A stretch of 64,000 nt of DNA from Korobacter sp963703075 (GTDB lineage: Bacteria; Acidobacteriota; Terriglobia; Terriglobales; Acidobacteriaceae), in assembly GCA_963703075.1 (NCBI GenBank), contig OY969786.1, positions 3,658,001 to 3,722,000 of the forward strand, written 5' to 3'. A program made the position numbers and the translations under genes. Within the stretch, counting starts at the first letter, position 1. Each line of letters starts with the position of its first letter. Shown in pieces: positions 1 through 10,056 of the stretch. Under the pieces are notes generated by a model. That model saw only the letters and a list, made by a program, of their open reading frames with translations, had not been told where the DNA came from and searched no databases.

Positions 1-53
1 ATCATCGACGACCAAGTCTTTACTCAGTGTGCGGTGAAAAAACACGGTGTTCC

Positions 54-431
54 ATGAATTCGACGCACCCAAACGATCTCGAAAGGCAGTTGGCGGCGGC
101 TCAAGCACGAATTAACGCGCTGGAACAAGAACTGCGGAAATGTCAGGAGAAACATGGGCAGTATCGCTCCCAGCTAGTTGGGAGTGTCGCTGGCCGTCAT
201 TACACCTATGTTCTTGTCGTCCAGTATGACTGGGCGGAGCGAAAATGGGGATTTTGGGTGCACCAGAACCACCGCGCGGGATATCCTACGCAGTCCGGTC
301 ACACTGACACGGCCACAGAGGCAAAAGCTGAAGCAAGGAAATTACTGGAAGCCATGTGTGCCGAACGGAAGCGGCCACCAGACGCTAGCAAAGTGACTGC
401 TTGGCAGTTCTACCCTCCTACTCGTTACTGA
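54..431 (+). CDS. Hypothetical protein with N-terminal coiled coil
   Basis: Unrecognised small protein of about 125 residues. The first 45 residues are rich in Ala, Gln, Glu, Leu and Arg in a heptad-like pattern (LERQLAAAQARINALEQEL), which suggests a short coiled coil. The rest is a compact domain rich in aromatic residues (YTYVLVVQYDWAERKWGFW). An in-frame ATG at 27 would add nine residues; I prefer 54 because the coiled coil begins soon after it. No membrane segment or signal peptide is visible. It is the first gene of the island side of the window. The function is unknown. Confidence 0.5.
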   Translation: MNSTHPNDLERQLAAAQARINALEQELRKCQEKHGQYRSQLVGSVAGRHYTYVLVVQYDWAERKWGFWVHQNHRAGYPTQSGHTDTATEAKAEARKLLEAMCAERKRPPDASKVTAWQFYPPTRY

Positions 432-559
432 TCTGGAGTGGTTATAGCGTTTTTGATGCCTGTTTTGGGCGGAAACAAACCATGGAACGAAAAGTCGCAT
501 TTTGGAGAGGAAGAAACGAAGGATAAAAGCTGGCTGGCTAGAGGTCGATGGAGGGGACG

Positions 560-1213
560 ATGGCCAGATACGAACTGCCGTACAAGAAAATCCAAGGTGT
601 GTACTTCCAGCCATGGCGGGGTGGACAGTACGCAGAACATCGGCCACGGCTCCTCGTGGTCGGCATGTCGCACTATCGGTGTGACGTCGAAGTCCCGGAC
701 TTCTACTTCACCAATCAAGTCATCGAAGACCGGATTGCGAACGGTGATAGAGGGGCTTTCTTCACCAACATCGTTGCAACCTGTACCTGCAATGATGAAC
801 TGCCATCACAAGAAGCAAAAATTGAATTCTGGCATTCCATTGCCTTTTACAACTACGTTCAAGAGTTCGTCGGGGACAGCCCACGAACGCCTCACCCTCA
901 AAGGTTGTGGTCGAGATCACATGACGCATTTGGAGCCGCGCTACGTTCGTTAAATCCTGAGTTGATAATGGTGGTAGGCGATACCAACTGGAACAACATG
1001 CCACCGTTCGATGCTGGAATCGAATCGCCACTCGAACACGCGCCTAAATTACAGTATGCCGAGTGTGGTCACTACCGAGTCGCCGAGGGCAAAACAGCCC
1101 TAGCCTTCCACGTTAGACACACGTCGGGGGGGTATAACTTCCGTAAGTTTGCTCCGCTATACCGTAGCGCAGAGAAGAGAGCGCTCGCCCGAGGCGAGGA
1201 ATTTACAGCCTAA
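560..1213 (+). CDS. Uracil-DNA-glycosylase-like fold protein (hypothetical)
   Basis: A protein of about 217 aa. Residues near 30 read RLLVVGMSHY, which resembles the first strand and loop of UDG-superfamily proteins (LVLGESHY type). Further on come a phenylalanine-rich helix (AFFTNIV), then LWSRSHDAFGAAL and PELIMVVGDTNWNNMP, matching the helix plus second strand arrangement of that fold. I see no classical catalytic motif of uracil excision, so activity is not claimed. The second in-frame ATG (560) is chosen because GGAGGGG sits just upstream of it; 548 is the alternative. It ends one base before the convergent membrane-protein gene. Similar uncharacterised proteins occur in accessory and defence regions (recollection of the family, not checked). 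Confidence 0.45.
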   Translation: MARYELPYKKIQGVYFQPWRGGQYAEHRPRLLVVGMSHYRCDVEVPDFYFTNQVIEDRIANGDRGAFFTNIVATCTCNDELPSQEAKIEFWHSIAFYNYVQEFVGDSPRTPHPQRLWSRSHDAFGAALRSLNPELIMVVGDTNWNNMPPFDAGIESPLEHAPKLQYAECGHYRVAEGKTALAFHVRHTSGGYNFRKFAPLYRSAEKRALARGEEFTA

Positions 1214-1546
1214 TTACTTCATTTCCTTCCAACGCTTGGGGTAGTAGAAGAAGGCCGGAATTACCCAGAGCACCAAAAATACCAAGTGGATCACGGGCTG
1301 TTCTGGATGCGTCACCTTCGCGTAACCACCTAACAAGACCCCCACGCCTAAGAAGTAGAGCATCACCACAGCAAATTTCCGCCTAAGAAGAAGCCCTACG
1401 CCGAGTGTCATCAGAAACAGCGCCAGCGGGAGAATTATCGACATCCCCACAAATGGTGCTACGAACAACGGGATGCTTAGAATGATCGTCGCCCATCCTT
1501 GGAAACGGCCAAACCTGTAACCTCTACCGGAAGCAGCTTCGGACAT
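1214..1546 (-). CDS. Small multi-spanning membrane protein
   Basis: About 110 residues with three or four hydrophobic segments (IILSIPLFVAPFVGMSIILPLALFLMTLGVGLLL, FAVVMLYFLGVGVLLGG and VIHLVFLVLWVIPAFFYY split by short polar turns) and a basic C-terminal tail (PKRWKEMK). No family recognised. A longer frame starts at 1603, but the intervening DNA contains a perfect 8-bp inverted repeat (1559-1578), and a GGGAG stretch lies about 10 bases before the ATG at 1546, so the shorter start is preferred. It is convergent with the UDG-like gene. Confidence 0.5.
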   Translation of the reverse strand: MSEAASGRGYRFGRFQGWATIILSIPLFVAPFVGMSIILPLALFLMTLGVGLLLRRKFAVVMLYFLGVGVLLGGYAKVTHPEQPVIHLVFLVLWVIPAFFYYPKRWKEMK

Positions 1547-1558
1547 TGAATCGGCACT

Positions 1559-1578
1559 CCCTGTTTTGCCAAACAGGG
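1559..1578. promoter_or_regulatory. Perfect 8-bp inverted repeat upstream of membrane gene
   Basis: CCCTGTTT, a 4-base spacer TGCC, then AAACAGGG. It lies 13 bp upstream of the preferred start of the small membrane protein. It could be an operator or an mRNA hairpin; there is no T-tract, so it is not a terminator on the minus strand. Confidence 0.35.
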
Positions 1579-1651
1579 TACGCTTACTGCCTTCTTCGGT
1601 CACGGCCTTTCGTCGGCTGCTTGTTGGTCACGTGTTTTGCGGCACTTTGGA

Positions 1652-2056
1652 TTACCCGTTTTCGATTTCGTACCCGTCCTTCTCGGCAATTGCAACGAGT
1701 CCTTTCACCACGACGGCGTCACTGACTTCTTGCAATCCCAATCCAAAGTTCCCGGTGGCGGTCATGAGTTTGGCGAACCAACTCAAGTGCTTTATCCGTT
1801 TCCAAGGGTAAAAGCTGTGGCCCCTCCCGGAAATACGATGCTTAAACCCCGCCTCGTTCCATTCGTCGGCGCTAGAGACGACAAATACGCTCGCCAGCGA
1901 GTAATCGTGTTCGGCCTCGAACGTCACCACCCAGACAGTATTGCCGATCACGTGCTTCACGGGTTTGTTCGTCAGGATGTATTCCTGCTTGTCACTCGAC
2001 ACCGTGTACTGGTACCCCATTTTTTCGGGATTGTGATAAGCAATGAAGTGCCGCAT
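1652..2056 (-). CDS. Hypothetical protein (MRHFIAYHN type)
   Basis: About 134 residues starting MRHFIAYHNPEKMGY. The upstream in-frame ATG (2104) gives a low-complexity extension that overlaps the end of the mrr gene, so 2056 is preferred. The body has a mixed alpha/beta look with conserved-looking aromatics (GNTVWVVTFEAEHDYSLASVFVV, HSFYPWKRIKHLSWFAKLM). No nuclease motif or membrane segment is visible. It lies 22 bases downstream of the broken mrr gene on the same strand and is probably co-transcribed with it. Function unknown; the context is a restriction-type cluster. Confidence 0.5.
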   Translation of the reverse strand: MRHFIAYHNPEKMGYQYTVSSDKQEYILTNKPVKHVIGNTVWVVTFEAEHDYSLASVFVVSSADEWNEAGFKHRISGRGHSFYPWKRIKHLSWFAKLMTATGNFGLGLQEVSDAVVVKGLVAIAEKDGYEIENG

Positions 2057-2078
2057 AGAAATCTCCACATATTCTCGA

Positions 2079-3034
2079 CTAGGTCGCGGGCGCTGCTGCT
2101 GCATCCGACGCCACTACCTCGTCTTCGAAGAAGTCGGAGTCTATCCGCTTTACCACGTAGCTGTTCACCGTCGCCACGCCGACTCCATAGTCGAACATGA
2201 GTTCGGAAAGCTGTGGGCCATCGATGAGGATCACTTTGCTTTCCAGCGCATCGGCGTATTCTCGCGCATCTTTCGAAAGTTGGAGGTAGTGATGAAAATG
2301 CCCTTCTTCGCTTTTCTTCCGTAAAGGGCTCCGACGAACTTTTGTATGTCGGGACGGCCAACGGTCGTGTTCTCCCACCTCTTCGCCTGAATGTAGAGGA
2401 GATCGAGACCCAGTTTGTCCTCCTTAATCACCCCGTCGATGCCACCGTCTCCTGACTTGCCTATGGCCTTTCCCGCGTCGGCCAGCGATCCCCCGTACCC
2501 GATGGTCGTTAGTAGCTTCACAACGAGACGCTCGAAGAACTCGGGGGGACACGCCTTCACTCTGGCCAGCAGTTCGGCTTCGATCTGCTTTCTCAATTTC
2601 AGGTATCCCGAGGAGAGCAACTCTTCGGGGGTTTCAGCGCCGTTCTCCGGCTCTTCGACGGGAACGTCTCCTGTAGAGGTGGCAGACTTCTTCGGTGCGT
2701 GAAACTCCACGAACTCCGGGTATTGGCGCAGGAAGGCGACATCGATCTTCGCCGGAGCGTTGCCAACGACGGCCTTACCTCTGTCTGTTATGTGGAAGAA
2801 ACCTCGTTTGGGGTATTCGATCAGCCCTGCCTTCTTCAGGTACGTTCGCGCCCAACCCACGCGATTATCAAACACGCCGTCAACTCCGCTGGGCAGCAAT
2901 TCCTTGCGCTCCTCTTCGGTAAGCCCGAACTGCTCAGCAAGCTGGTTGATCGCTGCTCTGATGTGGTGGTCTTGTCCATCAGCCGCGACCTTCAACAATG
3001 GCAGCATCACACTTTGGTAGTCGGGTATCGCCAT
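2079..3034 (-). pseudogene. mrr: Mrr-type restriction endonuclease, one frameshift
   Basis: Type IV (modification-dependent) Mrr homologue. The N-terminal part starts MAIPDYQSVMLPLLKVAADG and is followed by a winged-helix Mrr_N-like domain. The C-terminal catalytic domain has the Mrr_cat layout: GDGGIDGVIKEDKLGLDLLYIQAKRW (D...QxK nuclease core), then KKGIFITTSNFSKDAREYA and the terminal VILIDG...LMFDYGVGV motif. The reading frame breaks at about 2278-2283: one frame reads FITTSNF and stops after a short nonsense tail, the other continues KDAREYADALESKVILIDG. One missing base restores the family sequence. GAGGAG precedes the ATG at 3034. It is divergent from the DUF3883 gene. Whether the shift is real decay or a sequence error cannot be told here. 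Confidence 0.8.
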
Positions 3035-3164
3035 GTTCTCCTCGTCGGGCGACAGTTTACCTCTCGGGTCAATGTATCGTAAGTGACCACAGTTACGACC
3101 TGCCCAGCAACACTGACGCCTCCCTCGGTTCGTGATATCGTTCCGCGCAATGAGGAGATCGGGT

Positions 3165-4133
3165 ATGGCGGAGAAGGTATTGTTCGCAAGAGTTGGGTGG
3201 ATGCGGTGGTACCGGGGGGTACAAGCAGACGACGCCAAGCCTGTCGGTGGTGGTTCCTACACCGCCCATGACCTCGGACACGAAGCATTCAACTTCTTGC
3301 CCATCGACGGCAGGTATCTCGGGTACTTCCAACCTCAGTTACAGCCCCCTGATCGACGTAAAGCGAACCCTTCAACCATCAAGCTGCAAAAGATAGAACC
3401 AACCCACAGCGGCAACAAACTGGAGCATGTACTCGTCGTGTTCGTAGCTACCAACCCTGAGGAGGGCGGACAAGTGATCGTCGGCTGGTACCGCGATGCG
3501 ACCGTCTATCGTTTTGAACAGGGCTCGGATTTGAAGCAACGTAACGGGTTCGGGTACTTCGTTGAGGCGAAGATTGAGGACGCTCTATTGGTACCGTGGG
3601 AGCGCCGTGAGTTTGCCATCCCACGCGGAAAGGGCGGCTTCGGTCAGGCAAACGTCTGCTATCCCTACGACGAAGTAGGCGATCTGAAAAAGAACTCCGA
3701 GTGGATACACAAGGCAGTCGAATATGCCCACGCCTACAAGCTCGAAAATGCGGCAGAGAAGCCCGAGTCCGCGAGCGACAAAGATATAGTTGATGTTGTA
3801 GCCACCAGTATCGAAGGCGGGGCTGGGTACCAGAGCAACCCGAGAATCCGACGTGCGGTCGAGGAGTATGCGATGCGGTGGGCCGAACGGCGTCTTCGAG
3901 CGCTTGGCCTGACCCCAAAGGATAAGCATAAGACGGAGTGCTTCGATTTTTTGTGCACCGCCAACGGGACTGATCTCTATGTTGAAGTGAAAGGGACGCA
4001 AGGTGACGGGCGCTGCCTGACGCTTACTCCGAACGAGGTCGAACACGCAAGGCGGCACGCGAACTCGGCGCTCTTCATCGTCTACGATGTTCAGGTATCA
4101 AGGAAGCGCAATCTCCAAGTGCTCCGGTGGTAA
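3165..4133 (+). CDS. DUF3883 (NOV-type PD-(D/E)XK) domain protein
   Basis: A protein of 322 aa. The C-terminal third has the DUF3883 pattern: NPRIRRAVEEYAMRWAERRL, then DFLCTANGTDLYVEVKGTQG, with acidic residue and E-x-K (VEVKGT) as expected of a PD-(D/E)XK nuclease-like core, followed by LTLTPNEVEHAR and ALFIVYDV. The N-terminal two thirds (RVGWMRWYRGV ... GYFQPQ, EGGQVIVGWYRDATVYR) look like a separate substrate-recognition domain of the kind found in type IV restriction proteins. TGAGGAG lies just upstream of ATG 3165. The gene is divergent from mrr (130 bp between starts) and is followed after 13 bp by another nuclease-like gene, so the three probably form one restriction module. The exact substrate is unknown. 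Confidence 0.65.
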   Translation: MAEKVLFARVGWMRWYRGVQADDAKPVGGGSYTAHDLGHEAFNFLPIDGRYLGYFQPQLQPPDRRKANPSTIKLQKIEPTHSGNKLEHVLVVFVATNPEEGGQVIVGWYRDATVYRFEQGSDLKQRNGFGYFVEAKIEDALLVPWERREFAIPRGKGGFGQANVCYPYDEVGDLKKNSEWIHKAVEYAHAYKLENAAEKPESASDKDIVDVVATSIEGGAGYQSNPRIRRAVEEYAMRWAERRLRALGLTPKDKHKTECFDFLCTANGTDLYVEVKGTQGDGRCLTLTPNEVEHARRHANSALFIVYDVQVSRKRNLQVLRW

Positions 4134-4146
4134 GGAACTACTCCTT

Positions 4147-4691
4147 ATGCCATGGGATATTCGGCAGGGCACACTCGAACCGCGAGCCTACGCCTTCACC
4201 ATCCCGGCCTCTGCTCAGGGACAGGCGGATGCCTTCCGCATCCAAGGGTAGTTGTGGGCCGAAGAACCGACAGCGACGAAGGGTACGTCACTCAGCTTTG
4301 TGACGAGCTACTGGGTTGCATCGGAATACGTCAGCACAGGTTCCCCTTCCTGCTGGGCGACGTAGGCCGAGGAGGACGTCGCGCAAGGCTTCCCGTCGAT
4401 GTGTACTACCCTCACCTCAATCTGGTGATCGAGTACTGGGAATCTCAGCACATGAAACCCATGGCTTGGTGGGACGGCAAGAAAACGATGAGCGGTACAC
4501 GCGGAGAACAACGCCGCTTGTACGATCAGCGTCGGGTCGAGGTACTCGAAGCCCACTTCATCACGCTCATTGTCATCCGCTACGACGACCTATCGCACGA
4601 CAGCCGAGGGCGACTACGCCGTCTCCTGCAGGACGACGAGCAAGTCCTTCGAAGCCGCCTCCTGAAGTACCTCAATCAGGTGTCCCAATAA
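4147..4691 (+). pseudogene. PD-(D/E)XK nuclease-like protein, frameshifted
   Basis: Begins MPWDIRQGTLEPRAYAFTIP at 4147, 13 bp after the DUF3883 gene, but runs into a stop at about 4251. The main part continues in another frame: GYVTQLCDELLGCIGIRQHRFPFLLGD, then LPVDVYYPHLNLVIEYWESQH, which looks like a D...ExxQ nuclease core as in Vsr-like or restriction-associated PD-(D/E)XK enzymes, then RRLYDQRRVEVLEAHFITLIVIRY. One base change near 4248 joins the two parts. The conserved-looking core is intact. Probably a nuclease that works with the preceding gene; assignment is by motif only. Confidence 0.5.
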
Positions 4692-4810
4692 CGTAGTGAA
4701 AAAGTATCCTCGAATTCTCAGTAAACTTGCGAATTTCAGGGCCGCACCTGCCGTCCAAAAAACGAGCGTTTTTGGTACCCATTTTTTTCTGCTTCCCCGT
4801 ACTTTGAGGT

Positions 4811-5362
4811 ATGCGAGTCGCTATCTATTGCAGGGTGAGCACACGCGACAAGGGCCAAGACACCGCGAACCAACTGGCCCAGCTTCGCCAATTTGCCGAC
4901 CGTCACGGCTGGACGGTTGTGAAGATATACGAGGACTATGCCTCGGGTCGTCGGGCAGACCGCGATGCATTCAAGGATATGTTCACCGCTGCTTCTCGAC
5001 GCGAATTTAATACCCTTCTCTTCTGGTCGCTGGATAGGCTCAGCCGCGAGGGCGCGTCCGCTACCTTAAAGTACCTCACTCGGCTGACGGAACTCGGCAT
5101 CGGCTACATCAGCTTCAGGGAAGAATTTCTCAATTCCACTGGGATTTTTAAGGACGTGGTTGTGTCGATTCTCGCGACTCTTGCTCGACAGGAGGCCATA
5201 CGGGCATCGGAGCGCACGATCGCTGGCCTAGAGCGAGCTCGGAAAGAGGGGCGGATTGGCGGACGCTCTCGGGTGCAATGTGACGTGGACAAGCTGATTC
5301 GCCTCAGAACCCGAGGGTTTAGCTTCGCGGCCATCGCGGAGCGCCTGAAGATGAAGAAATAG
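4811..5362 (+). CDS. Small serine recombinase (resolvase family), stop in HTH
   Basis: Starts MRVAIYCRVSTRDKGQDTAN, the resolvase N-terminus with catalytic Ser10. LLFWSLDRLSREG carries the conserved DRLSR active-site motif; GIFKDVVVSILATLARQEA and RASERTIAGLERARKEG correspond to the long E helix. The C-terminal helix-turn-helix (GFSFAAIAERLKMKK) is interrupted by TAG at 5360-5362. The same frame continues TVHRLLKQYQV and stops at 5396-5398, giving exactly the expected recognition helix. A CAG to TAG change would explain it. The protein would cut and rejoin DNA at short sites (inversion or resolution). Without the last helix DNA binding is doubtful. Confidence 0.8.
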   Translation: MRVAIYCRVSTRDKGQDTANQLAQLRQFADRHGWTVVKIYEDYASGRRADRDAFKDMFTAASRREFNTLLFWSLDRLSREGASATLKYLTRLTELGIGYISFREEFLNSTGIFKDVVVSILATLARQEAIRASERTIAGLERARKEGRIGGRSRVQCDVDKLIRLRTRGFSFAAIAERLKMKK

Positions 5363-5494
5363 ACGGTGCACCGCCTCCTGAAGCAGTATCAAGTTTGAAT
5401 GGGGCAAAAATGAAAAGGCAGTACAACACTCTTCCGAACCAAGAGCCTGTGGGCTGTAGACATCTGCTGTTCCGGCGAACACTAGGCTCTGACC

Positions 5495-5954
5495 GTGGTG
5501 CTACCTGCAACCTCTTGCGAGGACGCCATTACACGTGCAGAGCAGCGGTACCCCGAGTACTTCATCAACGGCGCACGTGGGTACGCCATCGAAGCCGACC
5601 ACGCGGCGTTCGACTGGCGGGATGGCGATTTCAACACTGTTGAGCGGGGCCGCTGGTGGGAGAAAGGGTACCTGCCGGACTTCAGCGACCGTATCCGGTA
5701 GGTACTTGGAGTACCCATGGTACGTACCGTTTTTTGCGAAATTACTGGACATTTCTGGGTTCAGACAGGTACCCCAAGTCAATTCCCGGCCCCGCTCCGT
5801 GGTGGAACTGGTTGTATGCTCTGAACACACAGCAGGGGCTGATCTTGAGGAACTACCGGAGACGTTGGTTCAACGACTTGAGTACGAAGCGCATGTCCGA
5901 GGCTGGACCGCAGCTTGGGAACAAGCATTGAGGTCGCTCAACGCCGCTGATTAG
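5495..5954 (+). pseudogene. Hypothetical protein, frameshifted
   Basis: Two coding-looking pieces in different frames. The first reads TSCEDAITRAEQRYPEYFING, then EADHAAFDWRDGDFNTVERGRWWEKGYLPDF and stops at about 5701. The second, in another frame, ends SVVELVVCSEHTAGADLEELPETLVQRLEYEAHVRGWTAAWEQALRSLNAAD at 5954. One indel between about 5690 and 5800 could join them. No family recognised. It lies directly before the C-depleted stretch, so it is the last feature of normal composition on that side. Confidence 0.35.
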
Positions 5955-7258
<1,304 letters not shown>

Positions 7259-7263
7259 TCCAG

Positions 7264-7351
7264 CAACTAGAAATAGAAAAGCTCTCAACTCATTTATGAG
7301 TTTCTGGCAACTCAAAAATGAGCAGATAGCAACTTAATAATGAGCAGCTCT
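7264..7351 (+). repeat. Four tandem 22-bp iteron-like repeats
   Basis: CAACT recurs at 7264, 7286, 7308 and 7330, exactly 22 bp apart. Units 2 to 4 share CAACTnAnnnATGAG with a variable tail; unit 1 is more diverged. Units 2 and 3 contain near-palindromes (CTCATTTATGAG, CTCAAAAATGAG). The 22-bp period equals two helical turns, the classic spacing of plasmid replication iterons bound by a Rep protein. Neighbouring AT-rich DNA and downstream winged-helix genes fit an origin, but no known Rep family was recognised. Confidence 0.75.
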
Positions 7352-7476
7352 CTACGAACCTCTCCTCAACCTGCCATCAACTTGCTATCATCTTTCTAAA
7401 ATTCTTCGTAACTCACACATACCAAAACTAGTTACGAGCGCGGTAAAAGGTTCGGATTAGCGATTATATCTACTAC

Positions 7477-7509
7477 ACCTCCGCACCACCTCCGCACGAC
7501 CTCCGCAGC
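7477..7509 (+). repeat. Three tandem 11-bp repeats
   Basis: ACCTCCGCACC, ACCTCCGCACG and ACCTCCGCAGC in direct head-to-tail order. The 11-bp period is half the iteron period 130 bp upstream. Two further CAAC boxes at 7367 and 7378 are also 11 bp apart. These are likely protein-binding sites in the leader of the following genes. Otherwise 7352-7828 holds only short broken frames; one of them, around 7655-7790, reads LDNKEFYGFISDSTAQTFRR and may be a recombinase or replication gene remnant. Confidence 0.55.
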
Positions 7510-7828
7510 AAACAACTGTTTTGTGCGAAGGATATGATATATTTGAGCGTTTATGAGAGTTTTCGAGATAGTACTCAACGTCACCACTACGTCACTATCT
7601 GGAGATGGCTGGAAAATACTCTCGTCAAGATCAGCGCGGTGCAAACTTAGGCTACTGACTTCTATAGATGTACGCTTCGTTTACAGTATCTGGATAACAA
7701 GGAGTTTTATGGATTCATCTCTGATTCAACTGCTCAGACATTCCGTCGAGGTCTAAGGTCGTACTGTGACTTTTGGCTCTGTCGAGAAGCTAGTATGATA
7801 CGACATCGCTCACTTTTCGAAGGAAAGC

Positions 7829-8566
7829 ATGAAACGGCTGGACACAGAGGAAGACATAGTCGCTGTCAGTTTCAAGCAACTGAAGCGTTTCCTCTGGTGC
7901 GACTCTTACATGACAGCTGTCTGGGCTGTCGCTGATCTTGTTACTCTCGGCTACCTCACTAAGATTTCCGCCTCTAACGGCTACTATAGGAATGTGGCTA
8001 ACTTCTACTGGGTACGATGGGACGTCATCAACTTCTGGGTGAAGGAGTAACTCATGGCTATCACACTGGGTTATTACGCAAAGGTATGTCACTACGTCTG
8101 GCTTAAGGTGCCGCTCTCATGCTTGGGTACTTATCTATGGTTCCTCGCTAACACCACGTCGGAGAGCATAGAAGAGGACGTTTCTGTATTCGGCATCGTC
8201 TGGTTCGGCAAGATCGTCTCTTATAAATGCATCGCATCGGAGTTGACTGAGGCTGGTCACAAGGCTGCATGGCAAACTATCCGCCGCTATGTAGAGGAAC
8301 TGGTCAAGGGTGGGTTCATTTACAGGGAAAAAGATTGAGCTGACGATTCTTACCGTTTCTCGGTCATGGACTCTTACAAGTCGAATCGTCGTGAAGAGGC
8401 CCTCCGTACAGCGGAGAGAGAGTACCAGCAAAAGAAGAGAACTGCTAAGCAACGCTTTAAAGGTAGTACTGCGAAGGAGACGGAGATAGAGGACGAAAAT
8501 CTCAACGATGTTGAGACTTTTGACATCGCTGACTATGGCTATGCTCGGGTTCGTCTGGCTCACTGA
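7829..8566 (+). pseudogene. Winged-helix DNA-binding protein (possible Rep), two stops
   Basis: One continuous frame from 7829 to 8566 is interrupted by TAA at 8048-8050 and TGA at 8336-8338. Read through, it gives two winged-helix-like modules: FKQLKRFLWCDSYMTAVWAVADLVTLGYLTK, and KVPLSCLGTYLWFL ... GKIVSYKCIASELTEAGHKAAWQTIRRYVEELVKGGFIYRE, then SYRFSVMDSYKS and a basic coiled tail. CAA to TAA and CGA to TGA changes would explain both stops. Alternatively these are separate small genes, since ATG follows one codon after the first stop. Position next to iterons makes a plasmid or phage replication initiator plausible; no family match was made. Confidence 0.45.
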
Positions 8567-8617
8567 GGAGAAATGGGCTCAGGCTGTCAGCTAAGAACGT
8601 CTAGGCTCTTCGAGCGA

Positions 8618-8902
8618 CTATGAACCGCATTGAGGGCCTCGGCGTTCGCCATCTCCACCATCAACTAGTCGACGAGTTCGATAGCGGCGAGGAACTCGGA
8701 GCGATGGCCTGTTGACGATCACTTTCGACTTCGCGCTGTCGAGGTTGTCTGCCGCATCATAGAGAAGCACTCGTCGCGGTGTCCTCTCGTAGATGGACGC
8801 AGGGTCAGGTTCAGGCTGAAGATGTAGTCGGCGGCTAGGATCTAGGATTGCGCCAGACGAGAGGTACGCGAAGAAGTCATAGACGGCGAATGGAATCTTC
8901 AC
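8618..8902 (-). pseudogene. Decayed membrane protein gene (YDFFAYLSSG start)
   Basis: Starts 4 bp after the metallo-hydrolase stop, on the same strand, as MKIPFAVYDFFAYLSSGAIL, a membrane-protein N-terminus. The frame is then wrecked by a 7-bp tandem duplication (CTAGGAT twice at 8835-8848 on the plus strand). Removing one copy restores AILAADYIFSLNLTLRPS, a good continuation of the hydrophobic helix. Later pieces lie in further frames. Probably once co-translated with the hydrolase; its role is unknown. Confidence 0.45.
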
Positions 8903-8906
8903 CGCA

Positions 8907-9795
8907 TTACGCCCCGGCTTTCCGTGTTAGCAGCGAGAGCAACGGATTCGGACTCAGTCCCGGAATTAGAGATTGAAGCGGCTTGAGCGGTTCCAGTTGG
9001 ACATCACTGTCTCTGGTCAGCACGTAGCCATTCGGCATCGTGAAGTCAACGGACAAGCATTTGTCGTCTCGCGTCGTGAAGACATAACGTCGGTGGCCAT
9101 ATCCGTTCGTGAGACCCTTGGCGTGTTGTCGGTACCAGTCCCCGGTCTTCTGCGTTTCGTGAACGATCTCCTTATCCGAGATCACGAATGCGTCTGGATG
9201 GCAGTGCTTGAAGATGTCGTCGCAACAGCCGTTCTCTCGTCCATGGTGGGATGCCATGAACAAAGTGACTCTTGAAAGAGCGGCACAGAAAAGCGGATTT
9301 TGCAGACCCTCCTTCCAACCCTTTATCTCAAGGTCGCCGGGGAATACGATGCACTGATTACCCCATTCCGCGAACATCACGAGACTCAGATCGTTGGTTT
9401 CGGTGAAAGCACCAAAACACAGGCGAAACAGACTGAGGTTCACGTCGAACGTGATCTGTCGGTTCAAGGCAGTTGGATTTTGAAGGTATTCGTACACGGC
9501 GCGTACGCCGTCATCCATGCCATCCTTGTACTTCATCAGAAGCAGAAGCGGCGGCAGTAATGGTGTTGTTAATCCACACAGTCCCGATGCCGCACTTTGC
9601 TCGCATGTTTCGGAAATCCCTCACGTGATCTTCATCAAGGTTCGTGAGGATGAGCGCAGCGAACTCCTGCCCGGCGAACTGACGCGACGGCGACCAGTCT
9701 GCGGTAGAACCACAGTCAATCATCACCCGCTGTCCGCTGGGTGCCGTCAGCACCGAACAGGCAGCATGTCCCACATCGAAAATATTCAGTTTCAT
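8907..9795 (-). pseudogene. ComEC-like metallo-beta-lactamase-fold hydrolase, frameshifted
   Basis: The N-terminal half starts MKLNIFDVGHAACSVLTAP and shows MIDCG and LTNLDEDHVRDF, the metal-binding DxDH box of ComEC/Rec2-type metallo-hydrolases (the usual first His of HxHxDH replaced). The C-terminal half, in another frame, has ECGNQ-like VFPGDLE and LFMASHHGRENG, the ComEC-type SHHG signature, and ends at 8907. The frames meet at about 9511-9545; one base corrects WINNTIT to run into LLLMKYKDGMDDG. It has no membrane segments, so it is a soluble stand-alone member. Such proteins are often found in mobile regions; the substrate (nucleic acid or nucleotide) is not known. Confidence 0.65.
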
Positions 9796-10056
9796 TCCAC
9801 TTACCCAGCTTCAGCTTACCGAAAGGCTAGGCGAATGATAGGCGAAAGTCAACAGCCTGTATTCTGGCGAACACGCGGTAAGTGCCGCGTTTCAATAATC
9901 CAAGGCGTTCGGTGGCCAAGGCATGTTTAACGCCGCGGAAGTTCTCGCCGTAGCGCACAACGACGAGCTATTGCTGTTAGGTAGCCGAAGAGCCCCGAAG
10001 GAATCGTCGGGTTAGAACCACGACCTTGGGAAAACCAATCGGAGACAGGGTAAGTT

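Noticed and set aside
7264..7351. 22-bp repeats considered as a CRISPR array
   Set aside because: Repeats are head to tail with no spacers; the fixed 22-bp period fits iterons better.
8054..8566. TGA read as tryptophan (recoded genetic code) in the winged-helix gene
   Set aside because: TGA is used as a normal stop in many intact genes of the window, and a TAA also interrupts the same frame; mutation is simpler.
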